From: an uncultured Oscillospiraceae bacterium
GTDB lineage: Bacteria > Bacillota > Clostridia > Oscillospirales > Acutalibacteraceae
Direction of reading: 5' to 3'
Assembly (NCBI GenBank): GCA_900540305.1
Contig: UQFL01000015.1
Span: forward strand, 1 to 35,718
DNA: 35,718 nt
In this document: one piece after another, positions 23,520 to 30,557 of the stretch
How the letters are laid out: each line of letters begins with the position of its first letter
Numbering within the stretch: position 1 is the stretch's first letter
The notes under the pieces: generated by a model
Seen by the model: only the letters and a program-made list of their open reading frames with translations
Databases searched by the model: none
What the model was told of the DNA's origin: nothing
Position numbers and translations under genes: made by a program

Positions 23520-24539
23520 TTGTCTAAAAAAATTACCGTTCAAGATATAGCAAATTTTGCGGGTGTTTCGAGCGCCACGGTCTCAAGGGTTATAAATCAC
23601 AGAGAGCTTGTTAAAGAGCAAACCGTAAAAGCCGTGGAGGACGCTATGAAAGCCCTGGGGGTAAATCCTCGCTATTCAGAAAATAAAGACCATTATTCAA
23701 GAGATATAATAATAATGAATGTGCAGGATATACGCAACAGCTTTTATCAGCAGATTATGGACGGCGCCAACATCAGCGCAAAATCACACAACTGCGACCT
23801 GATGGTTACTCAGTCATCACTGAAAAAAGACAGAATACCCGATTTCATAAGGCTGTTAAAAAATGTCAACGCTTCGGGCGTAATTCTGCTTTCTTCACTG
23901 CCCCTTCAAAGTCTTCAGGCAATAGCAAACGAAGTTCCCGTAGTTCAGTGCAGTGAATACAATGAGGAATCTAACCTCCCCTATGTTTCTATTAACAATT
24001 ACGAATCTGCAAAGCTTGCAACAGAATATTTAATTGCATCAGGCAGAAACAAAATCGCATTTATTAACGGCCCGCTTTCGTATCGTTATGCTGTTGAGAG
24101 ACGCAGAGGTTATATGGATGCCATGAACAATTCAGGGCTTACAGTCCGCCCCGACTGGTGCGTTCAGCTTCCCAAAGTTGATTTTGATATGGCGTATGCG
24201 TCCGTAAGAAAGATGCTTGAATCAAGAATACTTCCAAACGCCTTTTTTGCGGTTTCAGATATTCTTGCAGCAGCGGCAATAAAAGCAATTACCCAATCGG
24301 GTCTCAAAGTTCCCGACGATGTCAGCGTTGTAGGGTTTGACAATATCCCCATATCGGTTATGACAAGGCCGTCTATAACCACCGTCAGCCAGCCTGGATA
24401 TCAGCTTGGTTTCTGTGCGTGTGATATGGTGCATGACCTTATTTCAAACACATCTCTTGATTCCAAATCAATAATGCTTAACACTGAATTTATTATAAGA
24501 GAATCTACTCAGCTTCAGCTAAAACGCAAAAATATATAA
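23520..24539 (+). CDS. LacI/GalR-family transcriptional regulator
   Basis: A 339-residue repressor. The N-terminal helix-turn-helix reads TVQDIANFAGVSSATVSRVI (residues 6-25), followed by the hinge (about 45-60) and a sugar-binding domain of the same fold as the operon's binding protein. Near the C terminus VPDDVSVVGFDNIP and PSITTVSQPGYQLG are family hallmarks. The start is TTG, with AGGGGA about 10 nt upstream. It diverges from the dehydrogenase-transporter operon, and palindromes lie between the two promoters, so it most likely represses that operon and itself until the sugar is present. Confidence 0.94.
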   Translation: MSKKITVQDIANFAGVSSATVSRVINHRELVKEQTVKAVEDAMKALGVNPRYSENKDHYSRDIIIMNVQDIRNSFYQQIMDGANISAKSHNCDLMVTQSSLKKDRIPDFIRLLKNVNASGVILLSSLPLQSLQAIANEVPVVQCSEYNEESNLPYVSINNYESAKLATEYLIASGRNKIAFINGPLSYRYAVERRRGYMDAMNNSGLTVRPDWCVQLPKVDFDMAYASVRKMLESRILPNAFFAVSDILAAAAIKAITQSGLKVPDDVSVVGFDNIPISVMTRPSITTVSQPGYQLGFCACDMVHDLISNTSLDSKSIMLNTEFIIRESTQLQLKRKNI

Positions 24540-24562
24540 GGATTTATTATATGAATCTAATA

Positions 24563-24591
24563 TTGATTTATCATTTTATATATAGTAGAAT
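24563..24591 (+). promoter_or_regulatory. tRNA-Ala promoter
   Basis: TTGATT (24563-24568), 17-nt spacer and TAGAAT (24586-24591), 13 nt before the mature 5' end of the tRNA. Confidence 0.6.
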
Positions 24592-24604
24592 ATAAATCAG
24601 TTAA

Positions 24605-24680
24605 GGGGCATTAGCGCAGCTGGGAGCGCGCCACACTGGCAGTGTGGAGGTCAGGGGTTCGAACCCCCTATGCTCCACCA
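24605..24680 (+). tRNA. tRNA-Ala(GGC), CCA encoded
   Basis: A complete 76-nt cloverleaf: acceptor GGGGCAT/ATGCTCC with the G3-U70 pair that marks alanine tRNAs, D stem GCGC/GCGC, anticodon stem CCACA/TGTGG around loop CTGGCAG (anticodon GGC), and T arm AGGGG-TTCGAAC-CCCCT. The terminal CCA is genomic. It stands alone, without rRNA or other tRNAs nearby. Confidence 0.97.
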
Positions 24681-24750
24681 AATGAATATCGGATGAACAC
24701 CTACTTTTTCTCAGACGGCTTTGCCGTTAAATGGTTTCTCTGACACAAAG

Positions 24751-24793
24751 AAAATCGCCATCTTAGAATTGAATCTAAGACGGCGATTTTGTT
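24751..24793. terminator. Long terminator hairpin after tRNA-Ala
   Basis: AAAATCGCC-A-TCTTAGA pairs with TCTAAGA-C-GGCGATTTT around a 6-nt loop. T runs occur on both strands, so it can end the tRNA transcript; the leftward FUSC gene ends about 85 nt away. The rest of the 24540-24878 gap holds nothing else recognisable. Confidence 0.85.
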
Positions 24794-24878
24794 ATATACG
24801 CACATTCTTATTATGTAACTCATTTTTCTGCAATGCAGTCAAAAAAGAAATTCCTGCATGACTTTTAAAGCCAAACTA

Positions 24879-25940
24879 TCATACGATTTTCTCATTAGAA
24901 GATTTCATTAAAATAACTTTATGAAAGATTGCGGCAAATATTGCTCCAAAACACACCCCTAATATCGTATCTGCAATCCTCAGAAAAACTGCTTCTTGAA
25001 GACCATAAATATTTGTTGCCAACATAAGGGCTCCAAAACAATTCATTGCTGCCTTATATCTATAATCCGTACAAAATCCCAGACACAGACCGCCCAATGT
25101 TCCCATTAGAGAATGAAAAGATCCCGGCGTTATCTGATAAATAATAAAGAACAGTCCTGATCCTGCCAAAGCTCCAATGATACGCTGACTAAATCGTGGC
25201 AATGTTTTTGATGAATACGGATATTCCAATAAAAGAGATGCGCAAGCAAATCCCATCCACATAAATCGCGGTATTTCAAGTATTTGTCCGACAGTCAGTA
25301 CCAAACTGATGCCTAATGCCATTCGTAATTGCCATAAATTCACCGGATTTTTAACTTTAAACTTTAAAATCAAATGATGAAATCGAACTGTTTTATGGGA
25401 ATGCCTATGCTTTGCCCATAAAATCAATCCGCAAACAGCATATCCCACCACCGCTAAGAGAACTCTTTTTCTCAGGGAGTCTCCATAAACGGGATTTCCT
25501 GTTAAGTATACATAAGCGAAACTATATAAACCTCCGTTTCCGAGTTCAGGTCTTTGTGTTGTCATAAAAAGTAACGCAAAGAATCCCGCAAAGTGGATGA
25601 ATACAATCGCAATCGGAGGAGCAATTCCTACTAAACTCGGCACAACCACTAAGATACACAAGGATATTGCGAGCGTTATCATAGAATCCCTTATACAATA
25701 TTCAAAATTTACAAAGCGAATCCCCAACATAATACAAAACAAAGCCACTGCCAAGGGTGTATTTTCCTGTCCAAACAAACCAGAAAGCAAACTAATAAAT
25801 AAAACAGCAAAAGCCACAATCAACACAGAACGTATGGCTATTGCCGCCCAATAAAATGTCTTTTCTCGTGCTGTATTACATTGCGCAATTTTCTTCTTCA
25901 AAACAGACGGATCCATTTGCAAAGACTGATAAGAATTCAT
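24879..25940 (-). CDS. FUSC/aromatic-acid-exporter-like membrane protein
   Basis: A 353-residue integral membrane protein with two groups of about five hydrophobic segments and a basic loop in between (KHRHSHKTVRFHHLILKFKV, about 180-205). This layout matches FUSC-type (fusaric acid resistance, ArAE) exporters in a short form without the large soluble domain. The second half restarts with LWQLRMALGISLVLTVGQIL and GFACASLLLEYPYS, as in the family's repeated bundle. The ATG at 25940 is chosen because it follows the MarR stop by 10 nt with AGGAG upstream; an in-frame ATG at 26012 lies inside the MarR gene. It probably exports a toxic organic acid or drug under MarR control. Substrate unknown. 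Confidence 0.75.
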   Translation of the reverse strand: MNSYQSLQMDPSVLKKKIAQCNTAREKTFYWAAIAIRSVLIVAFAVLFISLLSGLFGQENTPLAVALFCIMLGIRFVNFEYCIRDSMITLAISLCILVVVPSLVGIAPPIAIVFIHFAGFFALLFMTTQRPELGNGGLYSFAYVYLTGNPVYGDSLRKRVLLAVVGYAVCGLILWAKHRHSHKTVRFHHLILKFKVKNPVNLWQLRMALGISLVLTVGQILEIPRFMWMGFACASLLLEYPYSSKTLPRFSQRIIGALAGSGLFFIIYQITPGSFHSLMGTLGGLCLGFCTDYRYKAAMNCFGALMLATNIYGLQEAVFLRIADTILGVCFGAIFAAIFHKVILMKSSNEKIV

Positions 25941-25950
25941 ATGCGTTGAT

Positions 25951-26388
25951 TCACTCCTGTTCCTCGTTTTTATGCAATACAATTTTGTCGGTATACTGTA
26001 AAAACTGTTCAAAATCTGTTCCTACACTTCTCCACAAATCGTAAAACGGTTGCAGAATCGCTTCATATCCTTTTTTTAGCTCCGAAATCCCTGTATCTGT
26101 AAGAAAAATACGATAGCTTCGTTCATCGTCAGTCTGTTTTTCCCTTCGAATACACTTCTTTTCACTTAAGCTTTTCAGACAACGGCTCACCGCCTCTTTT
26201 TTCATTCCGCTTCTTTGACTGAGTAAAACGGGAGTATTTTGTTCTTGATCCAAATATAGACAAGCCAACAGTTCACATTCGCTTACCGTCAGATTCATCT
26301 GTTTAGTAGGAAATAATAATCTGGTTATTCTCTGTAACTGCTGTTGGTAACGCACCATATCGACCCAATTCATCTGCATTGATTTCAT
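25951..26388 (-). CDS. MarR-family regulator of the FUSC-like exporter
   Basis: A 145-residue MarR protein. The winged helix region (about 45-105) includes TPVLLSQRSGMKKEAVSRCL and a wing with REKQTDDERSYRIFLT. AAAGGA lies 5 nt before the ATG. It is first in a two-gene operon with the exporter; a MarR regulator with an efflux protein is a classic drug- or acid-inducible pair. A consensus promoter and inverted repeats lie upstream, indicating autorepression. Confidence 0.92.
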   Translation of the reverse strand: MKSMQMNWVDMVRYQQQLQRITRLLFPTKQMNLTVSECELLACLYLDQEQNTPVLLSQRSGMKKEAVSRCLKSLSEKKCIRREKQTDDERSYRIFLTDTGISELKKGYEAILQPFYDLWRSVGTDFEQFLQYTDKIVLHKNEEQE

Positions 26389-26419
26389 ATATTCCTTTCG
26401 TTAAATCAACAAATATAGC

Positions 26420-26472
26420 TAACATAGTTAATTAGCAATGTTAATTATATTTACTTTCCATGCTGATGTCAA
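26420..26472 (-). promoter_or_regulatory. Consensus promoter and MarR operator
   Basis: Minus strand TTGACA (26467-26472), 17-nt spacer and TATAAT (26444-26449), a perfect consensus. Immediately downstream TAACAT (26420-26425) is inverted as ATGTTA (26438-26443), and a second inverted pair GCTAA/TTAGC overlaps it (26418-26436). Blocking by MarR at the transcription start is the likely mechanism. Confidence 0.75.
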
Positions 26473-26481
26473 GATTTTTTA

Positions 26482-26613
26482 CTATTTCTTTATTAAGGCA
26501 AGGCAATCAAACCCAAGTTTCACATAGTTGCGAAAATAGTTGAAGAAGAATGTAATATAAGTCCCAAAATCTTCGTTCTGCGTTGCCGATATGTCCAAAG
26601 ATCGTTCACTCAT
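26482..26613 (-). other. 43-codon reading frame of unknown nature
   Basis: An ATG at 26613 opens a 43-residue frame ending in TAG at 26482, in an otherwise gene-free stretch (26389-26727). The product begins MSERSLDISATQNEDFGTY and has an aromatic FFFNYF segment. No good ribosome binding site precedes it. It could be a small gene, or the remnant of a dispersed element. Not recognised. Confidence 0.25.
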
Positions 26614-26636
26614 AACGGTAATGTTTCACCAAATAA

Positions 26637-26682
26637 TAAAAATCCGAAACACGCCGATAAACGGTGCATTTCGGATTTTTAT
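26637..26682. terminator. Terminator of the GH101-like gene
   Basis: AAAAATCCGAAA and TTTCGGATTTTT frame an inner pair CACGCCG/CGGTG. T runs occur on both strands. It lies about 45 nt past the end of the leftward glycosidase gene. Confidence 0.85.
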
Positions 26683-26727
26683 TTTTATACGGAGGTAAAC
26701 AACGGCAATTAATATTTGCCGAGGCGA

Positions 26728-28083
26728 TTAAAGCAATTCAATAAGCAATGCCTGATTAGGATTGATTTTTAAATGAACTATTCCGTTTTTAATATTATAG
26801 GTATTAATTAATGAAAGACCGGCAGAAGAAACATTATAAATCTTTGCTGACTTTTTATTAGTCTTTATATTCCAGATACGCTCATCACCTTTTTGGCTGT
26901 ATGCGAAATAGCAGTTTTCTTTATGAACATACGGCATAAAGAGCGTGTTTTTTTCTTTGAGAACATCTCCGTACTGAGTGATTTTACGATTAAAATAAGA
27001 TGATACCACCCCATCTGAAAAAATGCACTTTTCAGTGAACAAAAAGCCTTTTATTTTAAGTCTTTTCTTAGTGCAAAGAAAATGATAAGGCACCTGCACA
27101 GTTGCAAACTCTTTTAAGAATTTCTGCTCCCAGTTACTGTCATCAACTTTGACAATATCTTCGCCGTGCATATTTCCGTAAAGATATTTATCCCAAATTT
27201 TATTTCTGTACATTCCGCCTGTATAAAGCTGAGGTGAAATTTCAATCAACTCACGCCTTGTCATACGAGCACACCACCAGCTTGCAGGAATAAGTCCAAC
27301 TGTGTCCATTTGCGTTTTTGAATGATGGTCTCTGGGTATGCCCAAAAACGGCTTATTCGGCAAGCTTTCGTCTTCCTTATATGTAAATTCGGAAGTTATA
27401 TCAATTCCCTTTTTGTGCACATAATCAATCATTTTTCTTCGATAATCCTGCATTTCAGCAATAGTTACACGAGGGGCATAATTGTGATAGCACTGAAAAT
27501 TATCAACATGAACTGTTCCGCATTCGGGAAGAAACGGAAGCAATTCAATAAGTTTATCAATCTGCTTTTTGAAAAGTCCTGATTCCCAATAGCCTTTAAA
27601 GCAGGTCTTGTAACAAGCTTTTCCGTTGTATTTTTCAATCGGGTCGGGCTGTGAGTTCTTTTTTCTGATAAGGGCTTTGTTTTTCTTAAACAATTCAAAA
27701 GACGGTGCGTCCTCATATGCGTCGTTAAAATTAATATGAAGACTTACAACAGAATTGTATTTTTTTGCCTCTTCATAAAGCCAAATCAGGCTATCCCTTG
27801 CGGTTTCGTCTTCTTTTCTTTTTAGCGCTTTATTAACCTCAAAGAAATCAGGGTATTTATCATCATGGCCGTTATACTGCCAGCCCACCAAATAGTATAT
27901 CTTGGTAATATACGGAGTCATGGCATCGATTTTTTTAATACACTCAAGTGCCTGCTCAAAAGTCATAAGCACATGGCTTTTTGATGTGTCCGTAGGTTCA
28001 GGATAAGCCAAAGCCAGCTTCATCATCATAGTTTTTGTGTAATCATAACGGTAATCATAAATATCGTTTAATCTATAAACCAT
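26728..28083 (-). CDS. GH101-like glycoside hydrolase (endo-alpha-N-acetylgalactosaminidase relative), cytoplasmic
   Basis: A 451-residue protein that looks like the catalytic TIM barrel of GH101/GH129-type enzymes without the flanking domains. KIYYLVGWQYNGHDDKYPDF (61-80) and the strand ending VHVDNFQ (191-197, Asp194) resemble the GH101 barrel. Glu232 in ITSEF lies 38 residues on, a spacing similar to the nucleophile and acid/base pair of GH101. True GH101 enzymes are secreted and over 1000 residues; this one has no signal peptide. The ATG at 28083 has GGAGG 5 nt upstream. It diverges from a phosphoesterase and GH35 operon and may act on alpha-linked GalNAc or a related sugar. Family call is moderate; specificity unknown. 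Confidence 0.6.
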   Translation of the reverse strand: MVYRLNDIYDYRYDYTKTMMMKLALAYPEPTDTSKSHVLMTFEQALECIKKIDAMTPYITKIYYLVGWQYNGHDDKYPDFFEVNKALKRKEDETARDSLIWLYEEAKKYNSVVSLHINFNDAYEDAPSFELFKKNKALIRKKNSQPDPIEKYNGKACYKTCFKGYWESGLFKKQIDKLIELLPFLPECGTVHVDNFQCYHNYAPRVTIAEMQDYRRKMIDYVHKKGIDITSEFTYKEDESLPNKPFLGIPRDHHSKTQMDTVGLIPASWWCARMTRRELIEISPQLYTGGMYRNKIWDKYLYGNMHGEDIVKVDDSNWEQKFLKEFATVQVPYHFLCTKKRLKIKGFLFTEKCIFSDGVVSSYFNRKITQYGDVLKEKNTLFMPYVHKENCYFAYSQKGDERIWNIKTNKKSAKIYNVSSAGLSLINTYNIKNGIVHLKINPNQALLIELL

Positions 28084-28162
28084 TTTTGCCTCCGCAGAAA
28101 TCATATTTGTTATGCTCATAATAGCATACAAATTTCCATAATTCTTTCAAAAAAACGCTTGA

Positions 28163-28227
28163 AAATTTAGAAATACAACCATAAAGAAAACACCCCATAA
28201 TCCAAAATTCGCAGAATTTCTAAATTT
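28163..28227. promoter_or_regulatory. Paired 12-bp inverted repeat in a divergent promoter region
   Basis: AAATTTAGAAAT (28163-28174) recurs exactly inverted as ATTTCTAAATTT (28216-28227), 41 nt apart. The pair lies between the starts of the GH101-like gene and the phosphodiesterase gene. It could be two operators for one shared regulator. The rest of the 208-nt gap shows no certain promoter. Confidence 0.45.
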
Positions 28228-28291
28228 CCTGAGTTTTTTTCTAAAGTTAAAATTTTAAGAAAACGATAAAATGAGGGTGAGGTGAAAATTT

Positions 28292-29416
28292 ATGAATAAA
28301 AAATTTGTAAAAGCCTGCTGCACAGTGCTTGCAGGCGTATTGATTGCAGGAAGTTTTTCTGCCTGTCAGGGAAATAAAGACATGGTATCCCCTGATCCCG
28401 ACTACACAAAAAAGCTCGCAGAATATGAAGTATGGGAAAACACGCCCGAAACGGCTATTCCTCAGTATCAGATTTATAATTTGGTGCATTCTTATCTTGA
28501 CGAATGTGAAATTTTCGATTCAAACGCCGTTTCAAAAGACCAGAAAACAAGAAAAGTTTTGTTCTTGGGGTTTGACGGAATGAGAGCAGACGCAGCCGCT
28601 CAGCTACTTTCAAACACAAACGAGTTTAACTCAAGCAAAAGTGTCACCCTCAACTCAAGCGGCATACGCACCATATCTGAACAGGGCGGAATTTATTTGG
28701 CATATTGCGGAGGAGAAAAGGGTACAGATACCGAGCAGACCACATCCACATCCGCAAGCTGGACTGCTGAATTCACAGGCGTTTGTGGCACATCCAACGG
28801 CATTAAAACAAATGATGACAGCAAAAATATGGAATACAAGACCTTTATGCTTGAATATGCAGAAAAAGGATTGAACACCGCTATTGCGTTTGACTGGGAT
28901 CAGTATTTTGATGTTAACATAAAAGAAGAAGTAAAATATGTAATGGAAAGCGGCAATATCCCCATGGTATTCTGTGATACAGACAGAGAGAAAAAGGATA
29001 AACTTGAGGATACATATGCAGAAAGCCTTGAACTTTATAACTATGTTGCTCCTGAAACTCCCTCTCCCTCCGCTCCGTATGATTCAGGTATACGCGACTG
29101 GGTAATCGCTCAAATTGAAAGCGGCACGGATATTGTTTGCGGTATTTTCCACAATGTTGATACAGCAGGCCACACCTATGAATTTTCCACAATCAATTCG
29201 CATTATATGAACTGCGCATATTCATGCGACAGATCAGCTTACGACATCTTGCAGATTATTAAGGAAAGAGAAGAAAAATACAACGAGGAGTGGCTTGTAG
29301 TTTTCGCAAACGACCATGGCGGAATAAACCAAGGCCACGGCAAACAGACGGACGAAGAAAGAACGACATGGATTGCTACTAACCGTGAATTTACAGACGA
29401 GATACTGTCAAAATAA
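28292..29416 (+). CDS. Lipoprotein phosphodiesterase, alkaline phosphatase superfamily
   Basis: A 374-residue lipoprotein (lipobox SFSAC, Cys25) of the type I phosphodiesterase/nucleotide pyrophosphatase group. Metal-binding positions are Asp95 in FLGFDGMRAD, Asp290 and His294 in HNVDTAGH, and Asp341, His342 and His349 in ANDHGGINQGHG. The nucleophile region is TTSTSASWTAEFTG (150-163). It should hydrolyse a phosphate ester or diester outside the cell. GAGGTG precedes the ATG. First gene of a three-gene operon with a metallophosphoesterase (35-nt gap) and a GH35 galactosidase. A role in removing phosphate groups from a sugar polymer fits the context, but is inferred. Confidence 0.85.
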   Translation: MNKKFVKACCTVLAGVLIAGSFSACQGNKDMVSPDPDYTKKLAEYEVWENTPETAIPQYQIYNLVHSYLDECEIFDSNAVSKDQKTRKVLFLGFDGMRADAAAQLLSNTNEFNSSKSVTLNSSGIRTISEQGGIYLAYCGGEKGTDTEQTTSTSASWTAEFTGVCGTSNGIKTNDDSKNMEYKTFMLEYAEKGLNTAIAFDWDQYFDVNIKEEVKYVMESGNIPMVFCDTDREKKDKLEDTYAESLELYNYVAPETPSPSAPYDSGIRDWVIAQIESGTDIVCGIFHNVDTAGHTYEFSTINSHYMNCAYSCDRSAYDILQIIKEREEKYNEEWLVVFANDHGGINQGHGKQTDEERTTWIATNREFTDEILSK

Positions 29417-29451
29417 TCGTTTAATCAGCATAATTAAGGAGTAAAAATATA

Positions 29452-30534
29452 ATGAAAAAAGCAAAAGTAATCAAGGGAATTAAAATAGGCGTTAGTGTTT
29501 TCCTTGTTTTAGCGGTTGCTGTTCTCGCAACATTGTTCTTCCCTCTGAACGGCGAAAAGCATATCGAAATTTGGAGCGCAGACCAGCAGTTTGATATAAA
29601 CAAAATTCAGACAGTTGAAAAAGACAGAGAAGATTTCAAAATTCTTATGTTCACAGATACTCAGCTTTGGTCCGACCTTTCAATAAACGCCAAATGCTAT
29701 GATGAAATGGACGCTCTTGTTGAGAAAACTCAGCCTGATTTGATTGTTCTGCCCGGAGATAATTTATCAGCTTTGGCAAGCAGATTTTCAATATATAATT
29801 TCATAGACCATATGGATTCTTACAAAATTCCGTGGGCGCCTGTTTTCGGCAATCACGATGCTGAAATTTCCACCACTTCTAAAAACTGGCAGGCTGATTT
29901 ATATATTGAATCTGAATACTGCCTTATGGAAAAAGGCCCTTCAAATCTTTGGGGATGCGGAAACTATGTAATTAACATAACTGAAAACGATTCTCCCGTT
30001 TACACGCTGTTTATGTTCGACAACAGCGAATACACCGAATATGAAAACGGAGAAACAAAAGAAATATGGATGGGCTACGACCAAATCGCTTGGTATGAAT
30101 GGAATGTAAAAGGCATTGCAGAAGCTGCCGGCAGAACGGTGGATTCAATGACATTTTCACATTTTGCTTTTCCCGAATTCAGAGATGCAGTTGAAACATA
30201 CGGAATAAAGGGTGAAGACGAAAGCTACACAATACCCGAAGAATACGGTTTCGGTTACTGCGATTATCTTCCGGGCGCCGCACCCGTAAACTCAGGTTTT
30301 GTTGACAAATGCAAGGAACTCGGCTCAACAAAATACATTTTCTGCGGTCACGACCACGAAAACAACGCAAGTATTACTGCTGACGGAATTACATACACAT
30401 ACGGACTTAAAACAGGTCCCTCTCCCGTACCGTGGAATCACGCCGAAGAAACAGGCGGAACGCTTATCACTTTAAACGGCAGCGGTGCACAGCAGAATAT
30501 TACTATTGAAAATATAGTAATAACATCTAAATAA
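29452..30534 (+). CDS. Membrane-anchored calcineurin-like metallophosphoesterase
   Basis: A 360-residue protein with one N-terminal membrane helix (about 10-30) and an outer metallophosphoesterase domain. Motifs: FTDTQ (67-71), GDN (102-104), GNHD (133-136), SHF (236-238) and GHDHEN (299-304). Motif I has Gln71 where most members have His, a variant known in purple-acid-phosphatase-like subgroups. It should act on a phosphate ester in the same compartment as the lipoprotein phosphodiesterase, perhaps as the next step (diester then monoester). AAGGAG precedes the ATG. Confidence 0.87.
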   Translation: MKKAKVIKGIKIGVSVFLVLAVAVLATLFFPLNGEKHIEIWSADQQFDINKIQTVEKDREDFKILMFTDTQLWSDLSINAKCYDEMDALVEKTQPDLIVLPGDNLSALASRFSIYNFIDHMDSYKIPWAPVFGNHDAEISTTSKNWQADLYIESEYCLMEKGPSNLWGCGNYVINITENDSPVYTLFMFDNSEYTEYENGETKEIWMGYDQIAWYEWNVKGIAEAAGRTVDSMTFSHFAFPEFRDAVETYGIKGEDESYTIPEEYGFGYCDYLPGAAPVNSGFVDKCKELGSTKYIFCGHDHENNASITADGITYTYGLKTGPSPVPWNHAEETGGTLITLNGSGAQQNITIENIVITSK

Positions 30535-30557
30535 CTACAACTCAAACGGAGAACAGG

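Noticed and set aside
24605..26727. Integrated element downstream of tRNA-Ala
   Set aside because: No integrase is present and I saw no second copy of the tRNA 3' end as an attachment site. The exporter and MarR genes look like ordinary chromosomal genes.
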